A stretch of 64,000 nucleotides of DNA, from NCBI GenBank assembly GCA_963733885.1, contig CAVTES010000015.1:248001-312000 (forward strand). Reading direction: 5' to 3'. Both the position numbers and the translations under genes were made by a program. This DNA is from JACVRW01 sp963733885. GTDB taxonomy: Bacteria; Actinomycetota; Thermoleophilia; Solirubrobacterales; Thermoleophilaceae. Shown piece by piece: positions 1 to 8,872 of this stretch. The notes below the pieces were generated by a model. That model saw only the letters and a program-made list of their open reading frames with translations. It did not search any database and was not told the DNA's origin. Each line of letters opens with the position of its first letter. Position 1 is the stretch's first letter.

Positions 1-220
1 CCCGCCCCCGAGCTCCGCCTCGCTCGGCCCGCGCGGCGGGGCTGTCGTATGGGTCACCGGCGCCGACCTGCGTCGCGCGCCGCGCGCGCTGGAGCGGCTC
101 CCGGCGGGCGCGCGCCTGCTCGTGTCCCCCTCGGCGCTGCCCGGGGTAAAGCCCCTGTTCGAGGTGGCCGGCTGCACCGGCTGCCTGGTCGAGCGGGTGC
201 GGCGGAGCGTGGCGGCATGA
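1..220 (+). CDS. C-terminal fragment of an unidentified protein (DUF58-like by context)
   Basis: The frame is open from the window edge and ends in TGA at 218-220, giving about 72 residues. The tail includes 'ARLLVSPSALPG' and ends 'CLVERVRRSVAA'. No domain can be identified from this piece alone. The stop overlaps the ATG of the transglutaminase gene (ATGA), so the two are translationally coupled. In many actinobacteria the gene before a TgpA-like transglutaminase encodes a DUF58 protein in a MoxR-DUF58-transglutaminase operon, which is why that identity is suggested; it is inference from gene order only. Confidence 0.5.
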   Translation, partial: PPPSSASLGPRGGAVVWVTGADLRRAPRALERLPAGARLLVSPSALPGVKPLFEVAGCTGCLVERVRRSVAA

Positions 221-2643
221 GCGGCACGCTTCGGCCCGCCGCGGCCACCGCCGGCGCGCCGTCCTCGGCTGCGGGGTCCCGCGCCTCGGACGCCGCCCTG
301 GCCCCCGGGACACGCGTCGCGCTCATCCGGCTCGCCACGTTCGGGGCGCTCGCATTGTTCGGCGCCGCACACTGGGCGGCGCTCGTCGAGGCCTGGTCGT
401 TCGGCCGCACCCTGCTCGTGGTGCTCGTCGCCGTGGGCGGGGGCGCCGTGCTCGTGCTGCTCGGCACGGCGTCCACTGACCGGGTCCTCACCCGGGCACT
501 CGGCGGCCGCCCCCGAGGCGCCCGGGCCGTGATCGTCGGGCTGGCGTTGCTCACCGGGTTCGCGACCCTCTGCCTCGGGCTTGGCGCGGCCGGCCTGCCC
601 CTGCGGCTGCTCGGCCCCGAGAACTGGGCCGAGCTCACCGACGGGCTCGACCGCGGGCTCGGCGGCGTGGAGGGCGTCAACTGGCCCTACCAAGGCGAGG
701 ACTGGTGGATCCGCCAGACGATCCTGCTCGGCGCTCCCTTCCTGCTCGCGATCGCCGCGACGCTCGCATTCTTCCCGACTCGCCGGGGCTCCTCGCTCTT
801 CCGCGCCGCGGGCCTCGTGGTCCTGCTCATCCTTTACGGGACCTCGGTCACCGAGCACGATCCGGGCGAGCCGCTCATGCGCGGCCTCGTGCTGCTCGTG
901 CTGGTGGCCGCCTGGCTGTGGCTTCCGCGGCTCGGCGCGCGCGAGGCGGCGGCCGGCGCCGCCGTGGTCGTCGCGCTCGGCGTGCTCTCGCTCCCGCCGG
1001 CGGCGGCGCTGGACGCGGAGGACCCGTGGTGGGACTACCGCGCGTGGAACTGGTTCGGGGGCGGCTCGCCGATCACGTTCAACTGGGATCACGAGTACGG
1101 GCCGCTCGACTGGCCGCGCGACGGGACCACGCTTCTCAACATCCGGTCCGACCGGCCGCACTACTGGAAGGCGGAGACGCTCGACGGGTTCGACGGATTC
1201 CGCTGGGTGCGCACGCCGGACACCGAGACCCCCGACCAGCTCGCCGAGCTTCCCCCCTACTTCGGGTTCAACCAGGGACCGACTTGGAACCTCCGCGAGT
1301 ACAACGAGCGCTGGGATGAGGAGATCGAGGTGACCGTACGCTCGCTGACCAGCGAGCTGATCGTGGGGGCGGGGACCACCTATGAGGTTGACGGGCCGCG
1401 GGTCTCGTACACCGCGGACGGCACCACGCGCCTGCTGGGCGATCCGCTCGAGGAGGGCGACTCGTACACGGTCCACGCCTACGCGCCGGACCCGAGCCGC
1501 GGGCTGATGCGTCGCTCCACCAAGGACGGCTACGCCGGCTACTACAGCCGGTATACGCGCATCTTCCTGCCGGGCCCCGGCGAGTCCGCCACCGAGGGCG
1601 TCGGGCTGCAGGGCGACGCAGGGCGAACCGAGGCGATCGAGCTGCGCGAGTCGGTGACCGTTCCGCTCAAGAACGAGGTCCTGGGCGACGGCGGCTACGC
1701 CGACCAGGTCCTTCGGGACTCGAAGTACGCCCGCGTGTACGACCTGGCGCTCGAGTGGACGGCGGACGCGAGGACGCCCTACGACGCGGTCAAGGCGATC
1801 GAGACCCGGCTGCAGGAGGAGTACGACTACTCGGAGCGGGTGCCGACCCGCCCGCTCCCGCTCGAGGGCTTCCTGTTCGAGGAGCGGCGCGGCTACTGCC
1901 AGCAGTTCTCCGGAGCGATGGCGCTGATGCTGCGGATGATCGGCGTCCCGGCGCGGGTCGCGGCCGGCTTCTCGCCCGGCTCCTACAACCGCGACACCCG
2001 CGAGTACCGCGTCCGCGACCTGGACGCGCACTCGTGGGTCGAGGTCTACTTCACGGGCATAGGCTGGGTGCCGTTTGATCCCACGCCGATCCGCGCTCCC
2101 GCGGAGTCGCAGTCGTCTGGGATTCTGGCCACCAGCGCGGCGCGCGGGGACGCCGGCGAGGTGGCCAACCCACGCGGCGGCGTGGCCGCGTCGGAGCGCG
2201 GCACCGACCTCGGCGGCCAGCTCGCGGATGAGGGCGGCGCCGGCTGGATCCTGCAAGTGCTCGCGCTGATCGCGCTGGCGGCGATGGCGGCGCTGGCCGT
2301 GACCGTGGTCCTGCGCGTGCGGGCCCGGCGCGGGCTCACCCCGGAGCAGCTGGCCGAGGCGCAGCTCGCCGAGCTGCGCCGCGCGCTCGCTCGGCTCGAC
2401 TGGGAGGTGCCCGCGGCCACCACGCTGCTGGGCCTCGAGCGACGCCTGGGACGCGCGGCGGGTCCGGAGTCCGCCCGCTACGCCGCCGGCCTTCGGGCGC
2501 ACCGCTACGACCCGCGCGCACCGCAGGCGCCGGGCTCGCCCGAGCGCCGCGCCCTGCGCCGCGAGCTGGGCTCCCGGTCGGGCCTCGCCGGCCGGCTGCG
2601 GGCTCTCCTGGCCATCCCGCCGGGCGGCCCGCGCCCGGCATAG
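217..2643 (+). CDS. TgpA-like transglutaminase-domain membrane protein
   Basis: An 808-residue membrane protein with an extracytoplasmic transglutaminase-like domain. Residues about 30-270 hold several hydrophobic segments (DUF3488-like N-terminal membrane block). A long exported region follows, with the papain-like triad visible as Cys561 ('RRGYCQQF'), His605 ('DAHSWVEVY') and Asp621 ('PFDPTP'). One more membrane helix lies at about 673-700, before a basic cytoplasmic tail. The ATG at 217 overlaps the stop of the preceding gene and is preferred to an in-frame ATG at 49, which would lie inside that gene. Members of this family are found with MoxR ATPases and DUF58 proteins. Whether it crosslinks, hydrolyses or deamidates its target is unknown. 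Confidence 0.88.
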   Translation: MSGTLRPAAATAGAPSSAAGSRASDAALAPGTRVALIRLATFGALALFGAAHWAALVEAWSFGRTLLVVLVAVGGGAVLVLLGTASTDRVLTRALGGRPRGARAVIVGLALLTGFATLCLGLGAAGLPLRLLGPENWAELTDGLDRGLGGVEGVNWPYQGEDWWIRQTILLGAPFLLAIAATLAFFPTRRGSSLFRAAGLVVLLILYGTSVTEHDPGEPLMRGLVLLVLVAAWLWLPRLGAREAAAGAAVVVALGVLSLPPAAALDAEDPWWDYRAWNWFGGGSPITFNWDHEYGPLDWPRDGTTLLNIRSDRPHYWKAETLDGFDGFRWVRTPDTETPDQLAELPPYFGFNQGPTWNLREYNERWDEEIEVTVRSLTSELIVGAGTTYEVDGPRVSYTADGTTRLLGDPLEEGDSYTVHAYAPDPSRGLMRRSTKDGYAGYYSRYTRIFLPGPGESATEGVGLQGDAGRTEAIELRESVTVPLKNEVLGDGGYADQVLRDSKYARVYDLALEWTADARTPYDAVKAIETRLQEEYDYSERVPTRPLPLEGFLFEERRGYCQQFSGAMALMLRMIGVPARVAAGFSPGSYNRDTREYRVRDLDAHSWVEVYFTGIGWVPFDPTPIRAPAESQSSGILATSAARGDAGEVANPRGGVAASERGTDLGGQLADEGGAGWILQVLALIALAAMAALAVTVVLRVRARRGLTPEQLAEAQLAELRRALARLDWEVPAATTLLGLERRLGRAAGPESARYAAGLRAHRYDPRAPQAPGSPERRALRRELGSRSGLAGRLRALLAIPPGGPRPA

Positions 2644-2709
2644 AGAAGAGCCATCGCCTCCAGAGCCACGTTTACACAGCACTAAGGTTTCGCCTCTACA
2701 AACTTAGGC

Positions 2710-3948
2710 ATGACCCCCGTGATGTCTCCTGAGAAGCAGCGAACCTTCCCGTCCACCCTCGTCGCCGGAGTCCTCGGTGGCCTCATCGTGCTGGTGTGTG
2801 GCGCCGTGCTGATCGCGACAGACGTGATCGAGACCGGCGACTCCAGGACCGTGGTCCGCGAACAGGCTCCGATCTCACAGCCGGCGTCCGATCCCAGCGC
2901 GGGCGGGGGTCGAACGGTTCAGGACATCTACCGCGTCGAGGGCCCCGGCGTGGCCTTCATTCAGGCCGAGGGCGTGAGCGACTCCTCCGTGTTCGGTCAG
3001 GAGGGGGGCACGGCCACCGGCTCCGGCTTCGTCGTCGACGAGGACGGCACCATCCTCACGAACGCCCACGTGGTCGAGGGCGCCGACCAGGTCACGGTCA
3101 GCTTCGAGGAGGGGGGCGAGTCGATCGACGCCGAGGTCAAGGGCGTGGACCCCGACACCGATCTCGCGGTGCTGAAGATCGACCCGGGCGAGGTGAAGGA
3201 CCTGACGGTGCTGCCGCTGGGCGACTCGTCCGACCTCGAGGTGGGTGACCCCGTCGTCGCGATCGGCAACCCCTTCGGCCTTCAGCGCACCGTCACCACA
3301 GGAATCGTGTCCGCGCTCCAGCGCCAGATCGACGCCCCGAGCGGCTTCTCGATCAGCAACGTGATCCAGACCGACGCGTCGATCAACCCGGGCAACTCGG
3401 GCGGTCCGCTGCTCGACGCCCAGGGCCGCGTGATCGGCATCAACTCTCAGATCGCCACCGGGGGCGGCCAGGGCTCCGTGGGCATCGGCTTCGCGGTGCC
3501 GGTCAACACGGCCAAGGACCTGCTGCCGGACCTGCGCGCGGGCGAGGAGATCGAGCGCGCCTACCTCGGCGTGTCGATGGCCACGGTGAACGAGGATGTC
3601 GCGAACGAGGCCGACCTCCCGGTCGACTCGGGCGCGCTCGTGGACAGCGTCGAAGACGGCACCCCGGCGGACCGCGCCGGCCTGCGCGGCTCCGAGATCG
3701 ACGAGCTGTCAGGCGAGGTCAGCCAGGCGGGCGACCTGATCGTGTCGATCGACGGCGAGCCGGTCAGGAGCGCCGACGACGTGGTGTCGGCGGTGGCCGG
3801 CAAGCAGCCCGGCGACACGGTCGAGCTCGAGATCTACCGCGGCGACGCCAAGCGCACCGTGAGCGTGGAGCTTGGCGAGCGGCCCGCGGCGCTCGGCGGC
3901 GGGACGCAGCCGCAGGGCGAGGAGGAGCCGCTCATCCCGCTGCCGTAA
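2710..3948 (+). CDS. HtrA/DegP-type trypsin-like serine protease with PDZ domain
   Basis: A 412-residue membrane-anchored protease for extracytoplasmic protein quality control. One N-terminal membrane segment at residues about 18-38 is followed by a low-complexity linker, a trypsin-like domain and a C-terminal PDZ domain (about 285-390, with 'AYLGVSM' and a GxxxxDxI-type core). The triad is visible: His120 ('TNAHVVEGAD'), Asp151 ('DTDLAVLKI') and Ser230 ('NPGNSGGPLLD'). ATG codons at 2710 and 2722 are both possible starts; no clear Shine-Dalgarno precedes either. The gene has its own 66-base upstream gap and is followed by a hairpin, so it is probably monocistronic. Confidence 0.93.
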   Translation: MTPVMSPEKQRTFPSTLVAGVLGGLIVLVCGAVLIATDVIETGDSRTVVREQAPISQPASDPSAGGGRTVQDIYRVEGPGVAFIQAEGVSDSSVFGQEGGTATGSGFVVDEDGTILTNAHVVEGADQVTVSFEEGGESIDAEVKGVDPDTDLAVLKIDPGEVKDLTVLPLGDSSDLEVGDPVVAIGNPFGLQRTVTTGIVSALQRQIDAPSGFSISNVIQTDASINPGNSGGPLLDAQGRVIGINSQIATGGGQGSVGIGFAVPVNTAKDLLPDLRAGEEIERAYLGVSMATVNEDVANEADLPVDSGALVDSVEDGTPADRAGLRGSEIDELSGEVSQAGDLIVSIDGEPVRSADDVVSAVAGKQPGDTVELEIYRGDAKRTVSVELGERPAALGGGTQPQGEEEPLIPLP

Positions 3949-3959
3949 GGCGAGCATGA

Positions 3960-3979
3960 CCGGGGGCTCACGCCCCCGG
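3960..3979 (+). terminator. Hairpin between the HtrA gene and trpF
   Basis: A perfect 8-bp stem, CCGGGGGC (3960-3967) and GCCCCCGG (3972-3979), with loop TCAC, lies 11 bases after the protease stop. There is no T-run, as is usual in such G+C-rich genomes. It most likely ends the protease transcript. Being upstream of trpF it could also be read as an attenuator arm, but no Trp-rich leader peptide is visible. Confidence 0.5.
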
Positions 3980-4019
3980 ACCCCCGATTGATGCCTGGCC
4001 GGTCTAGCCTTACTCGCCG

Positions 4020-4670
4020 GTGACCACCCGCGTCAAGATCTGCGGCGTGACAGACCCGGCGGACGCCCGCCGGGTCGCCGACCTGGGCGCCTGGGCGCTG
4101 GGCATGATCTTCTGGCCCGACAGCCCGCGCGCCTGTGCGCGGGAGGACGCCGAGGCGATCGGCGCCGAGCTCCATCGCCGCCTCGAGTTGGTGGGCGTGT
4201 TCGTGAACGCTCCACTCGACGAGGTGGCTGCGACGGCCGACGTGTGCCGCCTCTCGATGCTCCAGCTGCACGGCGACGAGGGGCCCGCGTACTGCCAGGA
4301 GGCCGCCCGCCGGACCGGCGCCAAGGTAATGAAGGCCGCGCGCGTGCGCGATCCCGCCCAGGTCCATGACCTGCAGCGGTTCAGCACCGACTACCACCTG
4401 CTGGACGCGTACTCGCCGCGGAGCCCCGGCGGAACCGGGGAGAGCTTCGACTGGGAGCTGGCCCGCCTCCACCCGCGCCGGCCGCCGGTGGTGCTGTCCG
4501 GGGGGCTCACGGCAGACAACGTGGGCACGGCGATCGAGGTGGGGCGCCCCTTCGCGGTGGACGTCGCGAGCGGGACCGAGGCCGCGCCGGGGCGCAAGGA
4601 CCCGGCCAAGCTGAAGGCCTTCATCGGGGCGGTCGCGGCGACCGACGAGCGGCTCGGGGCCGCCGCGTGA
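4020..4670 (+). CDS. trpF: Phosphoribosylanthranilate isomerase
   Basis: Catalyses the Amadori rearrangement of N-(5-phosphoribosyl)anthranilate in tryptophan synthesis. The 216-residue TIM barrel starts 'TRVKICGVT', where the Cys is the general base, and shows 'LLDAYSP', whose Asp is the general acid, followed by 'GGTGESFDW' and the phosphate-binding 'LSGGLTADNV'. The GTG start at 4020 is 9 bases after a TAGCCT box (4005-4010), which suggests a leaderless transcript. The TGA overlaps the trpB GTG, so trpF-trpB-trpA form one coupled operon. No other trp genes are in the window. Confidence 0.96.
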   Translation: MTTRVKICGVTDPADARRVADLGAWALGMIFWPDSPRACAREDAEAIGAELHRRLELVGVFVNAPLDEVAATADVCRLSMLQLHGDEGPAYCQEAARRTGAKVMKAARVRDPAQVHDLQRFSTDYHLLDAYSPRSPGGTGESFDWELARLHPRRPPVVLSGGLTADNVGTAIEVGRPFAVDVASGTEAAPGRKDPAKLKAFIGAVAATDERLGAAA

Positions 4671-5875
4671 GCGCGCCCGGGATCGAGCGGCGCTTTGGCC
4701 CGTATGGCGGCCGCTACGTGCCCGAGACGCTGATCGCGGCGCTCGACGAGCTCGAGCGGGAGTGGATCGCCGCCCGCTCCGACCCCGCCTTCACCGGCGA
4801 GCTCGCCCGGCTGCTGCGGGACTACGTCGGGCGGCCGACGCCTTTGTATCGAGCCGGGCGGCTGTCGCAGGCGGTTGGCGGGGAGGTGTGGCTGAAGCGC
4901 GAGGACCTCACCCACACCGGCTCCCACAAGGTCAACAACGCGGTCGGCCAGGCGCTGCTGGCCGCGCGCATGGGCAAGCCGCGCGTGATCGCCGAGACCG
5001 GCGCCGGCCAGCACGGGGTGGCGGCGGCCACGGCGTGCGCGCTGCTCGGGCTCGAGTGCATCGTGTACATGGGCACCGAGGACATGCGACGGCAGCGGCC
5101 GAACGTGGAGCGGATGGGGCTGCTCGGGGCGGGCGTGGTGGGCGTGGAGGCGGGGGCCCGCACGCTGAAGGAGGCCGTGTCGGCCGCGATCCGGGACTGG
5201 GTCACGAACGTCGAGTCGACTCACTACATCATCGGCTCCGCGGTCGGTCCGGCCCCCTACCCGGCGCTTGTGCGGGACCTCCAGCGCACGATCGGCGACG
5301 AGGCCCGCTCGCAGCTGCTCGAGGCGGCCGGGCGGCTGCCGGACCGCGTGCTCGCGTGCGTGGGCGGCGGCTCGAACGCGATCGGCACGTTCGCCGGGTT
5401 CGTCGACGACGCCGGGGTCGAGTTGATCGGGGTCGAGGCGGCGGGGGAGGGCCTGCACACGCTTCGCCATTCGGCGCCGCTCACCACCGGGGCGCGCGGC
5501 GTCCTGCACGGGGCGATGTCGGCCGTGCTCCAGGACGAGGAGGGACAGATCCTCGAGGCGCACTCGGTGTCGGCCGGGCTCGACTACCCGGGCGTGGGGC
5601 CGGAGCACGCGTTCCTGCGCGACAGCGGCCGGGCCCGCTACGTGGCGGTGAGCGACGCCGAGGCGCTCGCGGCGTTCCGTCAGGTCAGCGAGCTCGAGGG
5701 GATCCTGCCCGCGCTGGAGCCGGCGCACGCGCTGGCGTGGCTGATGGCGAACCCGTCCGAAGGCGTGCACCTCGTCACGCTCTCCGGCCGCGGCGACAAG
5801 GACCTGGCCGAGGTCTTGGCGCTCTCGGAGGGCGCCGGCGGAACGGGGCGGCGCGAAGGAGAGCCCGGGGCGTGA
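4667..5875 (+). CDS. trpB: Tryptophan synthase beta subunit
   Basis: A PLP enzyme that condenses indole with L-serine. The 402-residue protein has the usual length and begins 'RFGPYGGRYVPETL', typical of TrpB1. The Schiff-base lysine is Lys88 in 'THTGSHKVNNA', and the cofactor phosphate loop is 'CVGGGSNAIG'. The GTG start overlaps the trpF stop, and the stop overlaps the trpA GTG. The C-terminus carries a short Gly/Glu-rich tail after 'LSGRGDKDL' that is not part of the conserved fold. Confidence 0.97.
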   Translation: MSAPGIERRFGPYGGRYVPETLIAALDELEREWIAARSDPAFTGELARLLRDYVGRPTPLYRAGRLSQAVGGEVWLKREDLTHTGSHKVNNAVGQALLAARMGKPRVIAETGAGQHGVAAATACALLGLECIVYMGTEDMRRQRPNVERMGLLGAGVVGVEAGARTLKEAVSAAIRDWVTNVESTHYIIGSAVGPAPYPALVRDLQRTIGDEARSQLLEAAGRLPDRVLACVGGGSNAIGTFAGFVDDAGVELIGVEAAGEGLHTLRHSAPLTTGARGVLHGAMSAVLQDEEGQILEAHSVSAGLDYPGVGPEHAFLRDSGRARYVAVSDAEALAAFRQVSELEGILPALEPAHALAWLMANPSEGVHLVTLSGRGDKDLAEVLALSEGAGGTGRREGEPGA

Positions 5876-6660
5876 GCGTCGCCGCGACGGGCATCGACCG
5901 CATCGCGGTCGCATTCGCCTCCCACGCCAAGCGCGCCGCGTTGATGCCGTACCTGATGGGAGGCCATCCCGGGTTCGACGCGTCCGTCGACGCGGGGCTC
6001 GCAGCCGTGGAGGCCGGAGCCGACCTGATCGAGCTCGGCATCCCGTTCTCGGACCCGCTCGCCGACGGTCCCGTGATCCACGCCGCGGCCACCGAGGCGC
6101 TGGAGAGCGGCGCGACCCCGCACGGCGTGCTCCGCGTGTGCGAGCGGCTGGCCAAGCGAGTGCCGGTCGTGCTGCTGGTGTACGTGAACGTGGTGATGTC
6201 CGCCGGCGCCGAGGCGTTCGCGCTGCGCGCCGCGGCCGCCGGGGCATCCGGCCTGATCGTGCCGGACCTGCCTCACGACGAGGCGGCCGAGGTGCGCGCC
6301 GCGTGCGACGCCGAGGGTCTCGCCCTGGTGCCGCTGGTTGCGCCGACGAGCACACCCGAGCGCGTGGCCTCGATCGGCGCGGACGCCCGCGGCTTCGTCT
6401 ACACCGTGTCGGTCACCGGAACGACGGGCGAGCGGGAAGAGCTCGCTCCCCGGCTGGCGAAGACGGTGGCCGGCGTGCGTGGCGCAACCGAGCTGCCGGT
6501 GGCGGTGGGCTTCGGGATCTCGACGGCGTCGCAGGCCCGCGCCGTGGCCGACATGGCGGACGGGGTGGTCGTGGGCAGCCGCGTGGTGCGGGCCTCGGCC
6601 GAGGGCGGCCCTCGGGCAGTGGGCGCCCTGATCGAGGAGCTGGCCGAAGCGCTGCGCTGA
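5872..6660 (+). CDS. trpA: Tryptophan synthase alpha subunit
   Basis: Cleaves indole-3-glycerol phosphate to indole and glyceraldehyde 3-phosphate, passing indole to TrpB. The 262-residue TIM barrel has Glu54 in 'LIELGIPFSD' and Asp65 in 'PLADGP', which correspond to the catalytic Glu49/Asp60 pair of the E. coli enzyme, and a 'VGFGIS' phosphate-binding strand. The GTG start at 5872 overlaps the trpB stop (GTGA); the frame remains open far upstream but only as a shadow of trpB. Last gene of the operon. Confidence 0.96.
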   Translation: MSVAATGIDRIAVAFASHAKRAALMPYLMGGHPGFDASVDAGLAAVEAGADLIELGIPFSDPLADGPVIHAAATEALESGATPHGVLRVCERLAKRVPVVLLVYVNVVMSAGAEAFALRAAAAGASGLIVPDLPHDEAAEVRAACDAEGLALVPLVAPTSTPERVASIGADARGFVYTVSVTGTTGEREELAPRLAKTVAGVRGATELPVAVGFGISTASQARAVADMADGVVVGSRVVRASAEGGPRAVGALIEELAEALR

Positions 6661-6761
6661 CGAGCTGCGAAGCGGGCCCCGGGGCGACCCTTCGCGCCCA
6701 CCTCCGCGCGGGCCGCGAGTCCGTCCTCGGGGCCCAGGATCGCTGGTAGGGTGGCGCCACA

Positions 6762-7343
6762 ATGGCCGAGGCAGAGACCACCAACGGCACGGACGCCACC
6801 GAGACGGAGGCCGAGGCCAAGCCCCGGCGCCGGACCCCGCGGCGCAAGGCAACCGAGGCGCACGCGCGCAGCTACTTCGAGGCGCTCTCGAACCGAGATG
6901 CCGAGGCGATGGCCGCCCACTGGCGCGAGGACGGAGTGGACGACATCGTCCCGCTCGGCCCGCTCCGCGGAACGGAGGAGATGGTCGCCTTCTTCAAGGA
7001 GCTTTTTGCTGCCGTGCCGGACATCGAGACGACCGTGACCCGGGTGACAGCCGCGGAGACCCAGGCGGCGGTGGAGTGGCGGATCACCGGCAACTTCACC
7101 GGCGTCCCCTTCCAGGGCATAGACCCCACCGGCCGGCGCGTGGACATCCGCGGTCTCGACCTGCTCGAGATCGAGGACGGCAAGATCGTGGGCAACACGG
7201 CCTATTACGACGGCATGAGCTTCGCCCGCCAGATCGGCCTGATGCCGCCCGAGAACTCGAGCGCCGAGAACGCCATGAAGAGCGCGTTCAACGCCTCCAC
7301 GAAGGTGCGCCGCGCCGTCGCCGACTGGAGATCCTCCCGGTGA
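6762..7343 (+). CDS. SnoaL/NTF2-like protein (ester-cyclase family)
   Basis: A 193-residue protein with a charged N-terminal extension of about 28 residues (TETEAEAKPRRRTPRRK-type) and one NTF2-like fold. Recognisable features are 'SYFEALSNRDAEAMAAHW', 'FKELFAAVPDIETTV' and 'FTGVPFQGIDPTGRRVDIRG', the usual pattern of SnoaL-like polyketide cyclase/ester cyclase relatives. The substrate cannot be predicted. An ATG at 6762 lies 9 bases after a TAGGGT box (6747-6752), so the transcript may be leaderless. The stop overlaps the GTG of the following small membrane protein. Confidence 0.72.
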   Translation: MAEAETTNGTDATETEAEAKPRRRTPRRKATEAHARSYFEALSNRDAEAMAAHWREDGVDDIVPLGPLRGTEEMVAFFKELFAAVPDIETTVTRVTAAETQAAVEWRITGNFTGVPFQGIDPTGRRVDIRGLDLLEIEDGKIVGNTAYYDGMSFARQIGLMPPENSSAENAMKSAFNASTKVRRAVADWRSSR

Positions 7344-7537
7344 TCGTGCTGGTTGCGCTCACGATCGGGCTGGTCTGGTGGATCGCCGCGTGGGCGTTCG
7401 GCATCAAGGCCTTCGACGCCTTCCTGCTCACCATGTTCCTGGTCGTCAGCGCCGCCGCCTACATGCTCGTGAAGCCCTTTCTCGATCAGATGCTCGGCCG
7501 GGAGGCCGCCTCCTTCGAGGAGCGGGGCGCCCGCTAG
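7340..7537 (+). CDS. Small two-helix membrane protein of unknown function
   Basis: A 65-residue protein beginning at a GTG that overlaps the stop of the NTF2-like gene (GTGA). It has two hydrophobic segments, about residues 2-20 (with WWIAAWAF) and 27-46, then a charged tail ending 'FEERGAR'. I do not recognise a family. The tight coupling suggests joint expression with its neighbour; no function can be assigned. Confidence 0.62.
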   Translation: MIVLVALTIGLVWWIAAWAFGIKAFDAFLLTMFLVVSAAAYMLVKPFLDQMLGREAASFEERGAR

Positions 7538-7683
7538 CGATAGCCTCATCTCGCTCCGGTGCGCTCCGGGCGGGCCCGTCTCCGCCGGCGGTTCTGGGGC
7601 GGGGTGAGAGGGGGTGGCCCCCGAGGTGCTGCGCAAACCGTTCGCGCACGCAGGTCCCCCGTTCGGGTGGCCCGGACGTGCAT

Positions 7684-7787
7684 AACCTCCCGAACGCGCC
7701 GTTCGGCAGCCGCGCCCGGGAGGTTTTGACCGTCTACCGACCAAAACCTCCCGCGCTCGCCAGCGACGGCGGCAGGCGTGAGGTTTT
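7684..7787. repeat. Cluster of GAGGTTTT/AACCTCCCG motifs, including a 12-bp inverted repeat
   Basis: Between two convergent genes (the 266-base gap 7538-7803), CGGGAGGTTTTG (7717-7728) and CAAAACCTCCCG (7742-7753) form a perfect 12-bp inverted repeat with a 13-base loop. A partial copy AACCTCCCG lies at 7684-7692 and GAGGTTTT at 7780-7787. The perfect stem could act as a bidirectional terminator; the flanking partial copies hint at a small repeat element instead. No gene is visible in the gap. Confidence 0.55.
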
Positions 7788-7803
7788 CCACGTCTCGCGC
7801 CCG

Positions 7804-8835
7804 CTAGCCGAACAAGGCAGCCGCGGCCGCGTACTCCTCGGGCGGGACGAGGCGCAGCTTCGTGACCGCCTCGTCCAGGGCCACCAGCTCGATGCGCGTG
7901 CTGATCAGGGCCGGCATCACGCCCCAGCGGCGGTCGTGCGCGGCGTCGATCGCGGCCAGCCCGAGGCGGGTGGCGAGCACGCGGTCGAAGGCGGTTGGCG
8001 TGCCGCCGCGCTGGATGTGCCCCAGCACGGTCGCGCGGGTGTCGAACCCCGTGCGCTCGCCGAGCTCGCGCTCGAGCAGCTGGCCGATGCCGCCCAGCCG
8101 CTCGTGCCCGAACTCGTCCCGGGCGCCGCTGATCACCTCGAGCGTGCCCTCGCGGGGCGTCGCCCCCTCGGCCACCACCACGATCGAGAAAAAGCGGCCG
8201 CGGGAGTGCCGGCGCCGGATCAGGCGGACGACCTCCTCGATGTCGAAGGGCCGCTCCGGGATGAGGATCACGTCGGCGCCGCCGGCGAGCCCCGAGTAGA
8301 GCGCGATCCAGCCCGCGTGGCGGCCCATCACCTCCACGATCATCACCCGGTTGTGGCTCTCCGCAGTCGTGTGGAGCCTGTCGATGGCCTCGGTGGCGAT
8401 CTGCACGGCCGTGTCGAACCCGAACGTCATGTCGGTGCCGCCGAGGTCGTTATCGATCGTCTTCGGCACGCCGACCACCGGAAGGCCGTAGTCGCTGTGC
8501 AGGCGGGCCGCGGCGCCCAGCGTGTCCTCGCCGCCGATGGCGATCAGCCCATCGAGGTTGAGGCTGCGCATGTTCTCCGCGATTCGCTCTGGGCCGCCGT
8601 CGTGCTTGAAGGGGTTGGTCCGCGACGACCGGAGGATCGTCCCGCCGCGGGGGAGGATCCCGCGGGTCGACTCGATCGTCAGCTCCTCGTAGGCGTTCTC
8701 GAGCGGGCCGCGCCAGCCGTCGCGGAAGCCGACGATGGCGTGCCCGTGCCCGTCGATGCCCTTGCGCACCACGGCCCGGATGACCGCGTTGAGGCCTGGG
8801 CAGTCCCCGCCTCCCGTGAGCACTCCGATGCGCAC
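7804..8835 (-). CDS. 6-phosphofructokinase, probably pyrophosphate-dependent type
   Basis: Converts fructose 6-phosphate to fructose 1,6-bisphosphate in glycolysis. The 343-residue protein starts at GTG 8835 ('RIGVLTGGGDCPGLNAV'), which fits family length; upstream in-frame codons would invade the divergent gene. The catalytic 'TIDNDL' and the sugar-phosphate 'MGRHAGWIAL' motifs are present. At the donor-selecting positions it has 'GGEDT' (Asp where ATP enzymes have Gly104) and 'PKTIDND' (Lys124), the pattern of PPi-dependent enzymes. A TATCTT box on the minus strand (8843-8848) sits 7 bases before the GTG, so the message may be leaderless. Confidence 0.92.
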   Translation of the reverse strand: MRIGVLTGGGDCPGLNAVIRAVVRKGIDGHGHAIVGFRDGWRGPLENAYEELTIESTRGILPRGGTILRSSRTNPFKHDGGPERIAENMRSLNLDGLIAIGGEDTLGAAARLHSDYGLPVVGVPKTIDNDLGGTDMTFGFDTAVQIATEAIDRLHTTAESHNRVMIVEVMGRHAGWIALYSGLAGGADVILIPERPFDIEEVVRLIRRRHSRGRFFSIVVVAEGATPREGTLEVISGARDEFGHERLGGIGQLLERELGERTGFDTRATVLGHIQRGGTPTAFDRVLATRLGLAAIDAAHDRRWGVMPALISTRIELVALDEAVTKLRLVPPEEYAAAAALFG

Positions 8836-8872
8836 AGCGGAGAAGATATCCGCGGCCGTCACAATCAGCGGC

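Noticed and set aside
3960..4019. Trp attenuator before trpF
   Set aside because: A hairpin is present, but there is no leader peptide with Trp codons and no competing stem; termination of the protease message explains it better.
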